Shown: positions 56,201 through 64,000 of the stretch, in pieces
Layout: every line of letters starts with the position of its first letter
Position numbering within the stretch: the stretch's first letter is position 1
DNA from: Muricea muricata
Lineage: Eukaryota; Cnidaria; Anthozoa; Malacalcyonacea; Plexauridae
NCBI GenBank assembly: GCA_963855995.1
Contig: OY979728.1
Span: 6,931,330 to 6,995,329, forward strand
Length of the DNA stretch: 64,000 nucleotides
Direction: 5' to 3'
The notes under the pieces: generated by a model
The model's database searches: none
Seen by the model: the letters and a program-made list of their open reading frames with translations, nothing else
What the model was told of the DNA's origin: nothing
Made by a program: the position numbers and the translations under genes

Positions 56201-59200
56201 AGCGCAGTGATGTACTGCAATCACGGACCTAAAAGAGACCTTCTAAATGGAAATTGCACATTTTAGCAAGTCGGGAATCATGTTTTCGGCGCTCAAACCA
56301 TTGAGATGAGCGAAATAACATGTTGAAATGAGAAACCTAAAACTTGCAGGGAAACTGAAAAGAAACGATCTTAGAACAATCAAAATCGCGTTTTAAGCGT
56401 TCTAGAAGCGATTTGAGCGTAAAAACATGTTCAAATTACCAACTAAAAATTGCCGTCTTAAATTGATCACGGCCCCGTTTTTGAGGTTAAAATGGTGTTT
56501 TTAGTGCTAAAGTAAACGAGTTAAGCCCATTGATGTACTGCAATCACGGACCTAAAAGACACCTTCTAAATGGAAATTGCAGAACTTAGCAAGTCAAGAA
56601 TCATGTTTTCGGCGCTCAAAGCATCATATGAGCGAAATAACATGTTGAAATGAGAAACCTATAACTTGCTTGTATTTTGAAAAGAAACGATCTTAGAACC
56701 ATTAAAATCCCGTTTTAAGCGTTCTAGAGGCGATTTGAGCGTAAAAACATGCTCAAATCACCAACTGAAAATTGCCGTCTTAAATTGATCACGGCCCCGT
56801 TTTTGAGCTTAAAATGGTGTTTTCAGTGCTAAAGTGAACGAAATGAGCGCAATGATGTACTGCAATCACGGACCTAAGAGAGACCTTCTAAATGGAAAAT
56901 GCACAACTAAGCAAGTCGGGAATCATGTTTTCGGCGCTCAAACCATCGAGATGAGCGAAATAACATGTTGAAATGAGAAACCTATAACTTGCTTGTAAAC
57001 TGAAAAGAAACGATCTTAGAACCTTCAACATCGCGTTTTAAGCGTTCTAGAAGCGATCTGAGCGTCAAAACATGCTCAAATCACCAACTGAAAATAGCCG
57101 TCTTTTATCGATCACGGCCCCGTTTTAAAGCTTAAAATGGTGTTTTCAGTGCTAAAGTGAACGCAATGAGCGCAATGATGTACTGCAATCACGGACCTAA
57201 ACGAGACCTTCTAAATGGAAATTGCACATTTTAGCAAGTCGGGAATCATGTTTTCGGCACTCAAACCATTGAGATGAGCGAAATAACATGTTGAAATGAG
57301 AAACCTATAACTTGTAGGTAAACTGAAAAGAAACGATCTTAGAACAATCAAAATCGCGTTTTTAGCGTTCTAGAAGCGATTTGAGCGTAAAAACATGCTC
57401 AAATCACCAACTAAAAATTGCCGTCTTAAATTAATCACGGCCCCGTTTTTGAGCTTAAAATGGTGTTTTCAGTGCTAAAGTGAACGAGTTAAGCGCATTG
57501 ATGTACTGCAATCACGGACCTAAAAGAGACCTTCTAAATGGAAATTGCAGAACTTAGCAAGTCAAGAATCATGTTTTCGGCGCACAAAGGATCGAGATGA
57601 GCGAAATAACATGTTGAAATGAGAAACCTATAACATGCTTGTAATTTGAAAAGAAACGATCTTAGAACCATTAAAATCGCGTTTTAAGCGTTCTAGAGGA
57701 TATTTGAGCGTAAAAACTTGTTTAAATCACCAACTAAAAATGGCCGTCTTAAATCGATCCCGGCGACGTTTTAGAGCTTAAAATGGTGTTTTCAGTGCTA
57801 AAGTGAACGAGTTAAGGGCAATGATGTACTGCATTCACAAACCTAAAGGAGACCCTCTTAATAGAAACTGCACAACTTAGCAAGTCGGGAATCATGTTTT
57901 CGGCGCTCAAACCATCGAGATGACCGAAATAACATGTTGAAATGAAAAACCTATAACTTGCTTGTAAACTGAAAAGCAACGATCTTAGAACGATCAAAAT
58001 CGCGTTTTAAGCGTTCTAGAAACGATTTGAGCGTAAAAACCTTCGCTAATCACGAACTAAAATCTGCCGTCTTAGATCGATCACGGCCACGTTTTAGAGC
58101 TTAAAATGGTGTTTTCAGTGCTAAAGTGAACGAGTTAAGCGCAATGATGTACTGCAATCACTGACCTAAAAGAGACCTTCTAAATGGAAATTGCAGAACT
58201 TAGCAAGTCAAGAATCATGTTTTCGGCGCTCAAACCATCGAGATGAGCGAAATAACATGTTGAAATGAGAAACCTATAACTTATTTGTAAGCTGAAAATA
58301 AACGATCTTAGAACCTTCAAAATCCCGTTTTAAGCGTTCTAGAACCGATTTAAGCGTAAAAACATGCTCAAATCACCAACTAAAAATTGCCGTCTTAAAT
58401 CGATAAGGACGACGTTTTAGAGCTTAAAATGGTGTTTTCAGTGCTAAAGTGAACGCAATGAGCGCAATGATGTACTGCAATCACGGACCTAAAAGAGACC
58501 TTCTAAATGGAAATTGCACATTTTAGCAAGTCGGGAATCATGTTTTCGGCACTCAAACCATTGAGATGAGCGAAATAACATGTTGAAATGAGAAACCTAT
58601 AACTTGTAGGTAAACTGAAAAGAAACGATCTTAGAACAATCAAAATCGCGTTTTTAGCGTTCTAGAAGCGATTTGAGCGTAAAAACATGCTCAAATCGCC
58701 AACTAAAAATTGCCGTCTTAAATTAATCACGGCCCGTTTTTGAGCTTAAAATGGTGTTTTCAGTGCTAAAGTGAACGAGTTAAGCGCATTGATGTACTGC
58801 AATCACGGACCTAAAAGAGACCTTCTAAATGGAAATTGCAGCACTTAGCAAGTCAAGAATCATGTTTTCGGCGCACAAAGGATCGAGATGAGCGAAATAA
58901 CATGTTGAAATGAGAAACCTATAACATGCTTGTAATTTGAAAAGAAACGATCTTAGAACCATTAAAATCGCGTTTTAAGCGTTCTAGAGGCAATTTGAGC
59001 GTAAAAACATGTTTAAATCACCAACTAAAAATGGCCGTCTTCAATCGATCCCGGCGACGTTTTAGAGCTTAAAATGGTGTTTTCAGTGCTAAAGTGAACG
59101 AGTTAAGGGCAATGATGTACTGCATTCACAAACCTAAAAGAGACCCTCTTAATAGAAATTGCACAACTTAGCAAGTCGGGAATCATGTTTTCGGCGCTCA

Positions 59201-62200
59201 AACCATCGAGATGACCGAAATAACATGTTGAAATGAAAAACCTATAACTTGCTTGTAAACTGAAAAGCAAGGATCTTAGAACGATCAAAATCGCGTTTTA
59301 AGCGTTCTAGAAACGATTTGAGCGTAAAAACATTCGCTAATCACGAACTAAAATCTGCCGTCTTAGATCGATCACGGCCACGTTTTAGAGCTTAAAATGG
59401 TGTTTTCAGTGCTAAAGTGAACGAGTTAAGCGCAATGATGTACTGCAATCACTGACCTAAAAGAGACCTTCTAAATGGAAATTGCAGAACTTAGCAAGTC
59501 AAGAATCATGTTTTCGGCGCTCAAACCATCGAGATGAGCGAAATAACATGTTGAAATGAGAAACCTATAACTTATTTGTAAGCTGAAAATAAACGATCTT
59601 AGAACCTTCAAAATCCCGTTTTAAGCGTTCTAGAACCGATTTAAGCGTAAAAACATGCTCAAATCACCAACTAAAAATTGCCGTCTTAAATTGATCACGG
59701 CCCCGTTTTTGAGCTTAAAATGGTGTTTTTAGTGCTAAATTGAACGAATTAAGCGCATTGATGTACTGCAATCACGGATTTAAAAGAGACCTTCTAAATG
59801 GAAAATGCACAACTAAGCAAGTCAGGAATCATGTTTTCGGCGCTCAAACAATCGAGATGAGCGAAATAACATGTTGAAATGAGAAACCTATAACTTGCTT
59901 CTAAACTGAAAAGAAACGATCTTAGAACCTTTAACATCGCGTTTTAAGCGTTCTAGAAGCGATTTGAGCGTAAAAACATGCTCAAATCACCAACTAAAAA
60001 TTGCCGTCTTAAATTGATCACGGCCCCGTTTTTGAGCTTAAAATGGTGTTTTTAGTGCTAAATTGAACGAATTAAGCGCATTGATGTACTGCAATCACGG
60101 ACCTAAAAGAGACCTTCTAAATGGAAATTGCAGAACTTAGCAAGTCAAGAATCATGTTTTCGGCGCTCAAAGCATCGAGATGAGCGAAATAACATGCTGA
60201 AATGAGAAACCTATAACTTGCTTGTAATTTGAAAAGAAACGATCTTAGAACCATTAATATCGCGTTTTAAGCGTTCTAGAGGCGATTTGAGCGTAAAAAC
60301 ATGCTTAATTACCAACTAAAAATTGCCGTCTTAAATCGATAAGGACGACGTTTTAGAGCTTAAAATGGTGTTTTCAGTGCTAAAGTGAACGAGTTGAGCG
60401 CAATCATGTACTGCAATCACGGACCTAAAAGAGACCTTCTAAATGGAAATTGCACATTTTAGCAAGTCGGGAATCTTGTTTTCGGTGCTCAAACCATTGA
60501 GATGAGCGAAATAACATGTTGAAATGAGAAACCTATAACTTGCAGGTAAACTGAAAAGAAACGATCTTAGAACAATCAAAATCGCGTTTTAAGCGTTCTA
60601 GAAGCGATTTGAGCGTAAAAACATGCTCAAATCACCAACTAAAAATTGCCGTCTTAAATTGATCACGGCCCCGTTTTTGAGCTTAAAATGGTGTTTTTAG
60701 TGCTAAAGTGAACGAGTTAAGCGCATTGATGTACTGCAATCACGGACCTAAAAGAGACCTTCTAAATGGAAATTGCAGAACTTAGCAAGTCAAGAATCAT
60801 GTTTTCGGCGCTCAAAGCATCGAGATGAGCGAAATAACATGTTGAAATGAGAAACCTATAACTTGCTTGTAATTTGAAAAGAAACGATCTTAGAACCATT
60901 AAAATCGCGTTTTAAGCGTTCTAGAGGCGATTTGAGCGTAAAACATGCTCAAATCACCAACTAAAAATTGCCGTCTTAAATTGATCACGGCCCCGTTTTT
61001 GAGCTTAAAATGGTGTTTTCAGTGCTAAAGTGAACGAGTTAAGGGCAATGATGTACTGCATTCACAAACCTAAAAGAGACCCTCTAAATAGAAATTGCAC
61101 AACTTAGCAAGTCGGGAGTCATGTTTTCGGCGCTCAAACCATCGAGATGAGCGAAATAACATGTTGAAATGAGAAACCTATAACTTGCTTGTAATTTGAA
61201 AAGAAACGATCTTAGAACCATTAAAATCGCGTTTTAAGCGTTCTAGAGGCGATTTGAGCGTAAAAACATGCTCACATCACCAACTAAAAATTGCCGTTTT
61301 AAATTGATAAGGACGACGTTTTAGAGCTTAAAATGGTTTTTTCAGTGCTAAAGTGAACGAGTTGAGCGCAATGATGTACTGCAATCACGGACCTAAAAGA
61401 GACCTTCTAAATGGAAAATGCACAACTAAGCAAGTCGGGAATCATGTTTTCGGCGCTCAAACCATCGAGATGAGCGAAATAACATGTTGAAATGAGAAAC
61501 CTATAACTTGCTCGTAAACTGAAAAGAAACGATCTTAGAACCTTTAACATCGCGTTTTAAGCGTTCTAGAAGCGATCTGAGCGTCAAAACATGCTCAAAT
61601 CACCAACTGAAAATTGCCGTCTTTTATCGATCACGGCCCCGTTTTAAAGCTTAAAATGATGTTTTCAGTGCTAAAGTGAACGCGTTGAGCGCAATGATGT
61701 ACTGCAATCACGGACCTAAAAGAGACCTTCTAAATGGAAATTTCACATTTTAGCAAGTCGGGAATCTTTTTTTCGGCGCTCAAACCATTGAGATGAGCGA
61801 AATAACATGTTGAAATGAGAAACCTATAACTTGCAGGTAAACTGAAAAGAAACGATCTTAGAACAATGAAAATCGCGTTTTAAGCGTTCTAGAAGCGATT
61901 TGAGCGTAAAAACATGCTCAAATCACCAACTAAAAATTTCCGTCTTAAATTGATCACGGCCCCGTTTTTGAGCTTAAAATGGTGTTTTTAGTGCTAAAGT
62001 GAACGAGTTAAGCGCATTGATGTACTGCAATCACGGACCTAAAAGAGACCTGCTAAATGGAAATTGCACAACTTAGCAAGGCAAGAATCATATTTTCGGC
62101 GCTCAAAGCATCGAGATGAGCGAAATAACATGTTGAAATGAGAAACCTATAACTTGCTTGTAATTTGAAAAGAAACGATCTTAGAACCATTAAAATCGCG

Positions 62201-64000
62201 TTTTAAGCGTTCTAGAGGCGATTTGAGCGTAAAAACATGCTCAAATCACCAACTAAAAATTGCCGTCTTAAATTGATCACGGCCCCGTTTTTGAGCTTAA
62301 AATGGTGTTTTCAGTGCTAAAGTGAACGAAATGAGCGCAATGATGTACTGCAATCACGGACCTAAGAGAGACCTTCTAAATGGAAAATGCACAACTAAGC
62401 AAGTCGGGAATCATGTTTTCGGCGCTCAAACCATCGAGATGAGCGAAATAACATGTTGAAATGACAAACCTATAACTTGCTTCTAAACTGAAAACAAACG
62501 ATCTTAGAACCTTCAACATCGCGTTTTAAGCGTTCTAGAAGCGATCTGAGCGTCAAAACATGCTCAAATCACCAACTGAAAATAGCCGTCTTATATCGAT
62601 CACGGCCCCGTTTTAAAGCTTAAAAATGTGTTTCAGTGCTAAAGTGAACGCGTTGAGCGCAATGATGTACTGCAATCACGGACCTAAAAGAGACCTTCTG
62701 AATGGAAATTGCACATTTTAGCAAGTCAGGAATCATTTTTTCGGCACTCAAACCATTGAGATGAGCGAAATAACATGTTGAAATGAGAAACCTATAACTT
62801 GCAGGTAAACTGAAAAGAAACGATCTTAGAACAATCAAAATCGCGTTTTAAGCGTTCTAGAAGCGATTTGAGCGTAAAAACATGCTCAAATCACCAACTA
62901 AAAATTGCCGTCTTAAATTAATCACGGCCCCGTTTTTGAGCTTAAAATGGTGTTTTCAGTGCTAAAGTGAACGAGTTAAGCGCATTGATGTACTGCAATC
63001 ACGGACCTAAAAGAGACCTTCTAAATGGAAATTGCAGAACTTAGCAAGTCAAGAATCATGTTTTTGGCGCACAAAGGATCGAGATGACCGAAACAACATG
63101 TTGAAATGAGAAACCTATAACTTGCTTGTAATTTGAAAAGAAACGATCTTAGAACCATTAAAATCGCGTTTTAAGCGTTCTAGAGGCAATTTGAGCGTAA
63201 AAACATGCTCAAACACCAACTAAAAATGGCCGTCTTAAATCGATCCCGGCGACGTTTTAGAGCTTAAAATGGTGTTTTCAGTGCTAAAGTGAACGAGTTG
63301 AGCGCAATCATGTACTGCAATCGCGGACCTAAAAGAGACCTTCTAAATGGAAATTGCACATTTTAGCAAGTCGGGAATCTTGTTTTCGGAGCTCAAACCA
63401 TTGAGATGAGCGAAATAACATGTTGAAATGAGAAACCTATAACTTGCTTGTAAACTGAAAAGAAACGATCTTAGAACAATCAAAACCGCGTTTTAAGCGT
63501 TTTAGAAGCGATTTGAGCGTAAAAACATGCTCAAATCACCGACTAAAAATTGCCGTCTTAAATTGATCACGGCCCCGTTTTAAAGCTTAAAATGATGTTT
63601 TCAGTGCTAAAGTGAACGCGTTGAGCGCAATGATGTACTGCAATCACGGACCTAAAAGAGACCTTCTAAATGGAAATTTCACATTTTAGCAAGTCGGGAA
63701 TCTTTTTTTCGGCGCTCAAACCATTGAGATGAGCGAAATAACATGTTGAAATGAGAAACCTATAACTTGCAGGTAAACTGAAAAGAAACGATCTTAGAAC
63801 AATGAAAATCGCGTTTTAAGCGTTCTAGAAGCGATTTGAGCGTAAAAACATGCTCAAACACCAACTAAAAATGGCCGTCTTAAATCGATCCCGGCGACGT
63901 TTTAGAGCTTAAAATGGTGTTTTCAGTGCTAAAGTGAACGAGTTGAGCGCAATCATGTACTGCAATCGCGGACCTAAAAGAGACCTTCTAAATGGAAATT
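44286..64000 (+). repeat. 322-bp satellite array, right block
   Basis: About 60 monomers in the same orientation as the left block, more diverged among themselves. Higher-order structure: a 644-bp dimer around 46800-48400 (variant CTTGGACC near 46860, 47503 and 48148), and a ~1,290-bp tetramer around 57150-59730 (variant TTCGCTAATCACGAAC near 55459, 58040 and 59333, also implying an 8-monomer relation). Interrupted once by a LINE 3' end. It runs off the right edge. The minus-strand open frames of 61-72 codons in it are repeat by-products. Confidence 0.97.
45333..45616 (+). mobile_element. LINE 3' end (CR1/L2-like), 284 bp
   Basis: A plus-strand insertion flanked by AAGTC (45328-45332 and 45617-45621). 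It is mostly 3' UTR, ending in the hairpin CTCAGACGGGTGTTTCTGAG, then AATAAAGACT and an (ATT)n tail. Its 3' end differs from that of the LINE in the left array, so it is another family. Extreme 5' truncation; no reverse transcriptase. Confidence 0.88.

Overview
This is eukaryotic, almost certainly invertebrate metazoan, nuclear DNA. It is AT-rich and carries satellite arrays, LINE 3' ends, a Copia LTR retrotransposon, DIRS-type tyrosine-recombinase retroelements, several cut-and-paste DNA transposons and one alpha-arrestin gene. The mix would suit a cnidarian or similar marine invertebrate, but nothing here fixes the species. No rRNA, tRNA, CRISPR or prokaryotic operon structure was seen.

Layout. 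(1) 1-10590: tandem array of a 322-bp satellite monomer, itself three diverged ~107-bp subunits. A 460-bp truncated LINE inserted once and was then amplified with the satellite, giving three copies. (2) 10591-20396 and 34725-44285: a direct segmental duplication of ~10 kb. Each copy holds a unique left edge, an array of a second satellite (355 bp), a broken DIRS-like element on the minus strand, a 215-bp insertion, and a unique segment that ends inside a TA-flanked fold-back transposon. The copies differ by a 1,206-bp TTAA-flanked transposon (copy 1 only), by private deletions in the DIRS element and by satellite organisation. (3) 20397-34724: the single-copy centre. It contains a self-nested IS630/Tc1-mariner-type transposon with an intact transposase and a second, spliced, convergent gene (SAM domain plus Cys/His cluster plus coiled coil), the alpha-arrestin gene at 28276-29541, and a young Copia element (30176-34671). 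(4) 44286-64000: the 322-bp satellite again in the same orientation, with its own higher-order repeats and another LINE 3' end.

The window is therefore a ~34-kb island of transposons around one host gene, inside a satellite block that runs off both ends. The only apparently functional coding units are the arrestin gene and the two genes of the IS630-type element. The LINE, DIRS and Copia copies are all broken. A promoter-like segment with a consensus splice donor (20156-20370) lies upstream of the arrestin gene and is duplicated at 44045-44259, where it faces directly into satellite; a link to arrestin is inference only.

The strongest candidate for something undescribed is the two-gene IS630-type transposon at 22057-26996.
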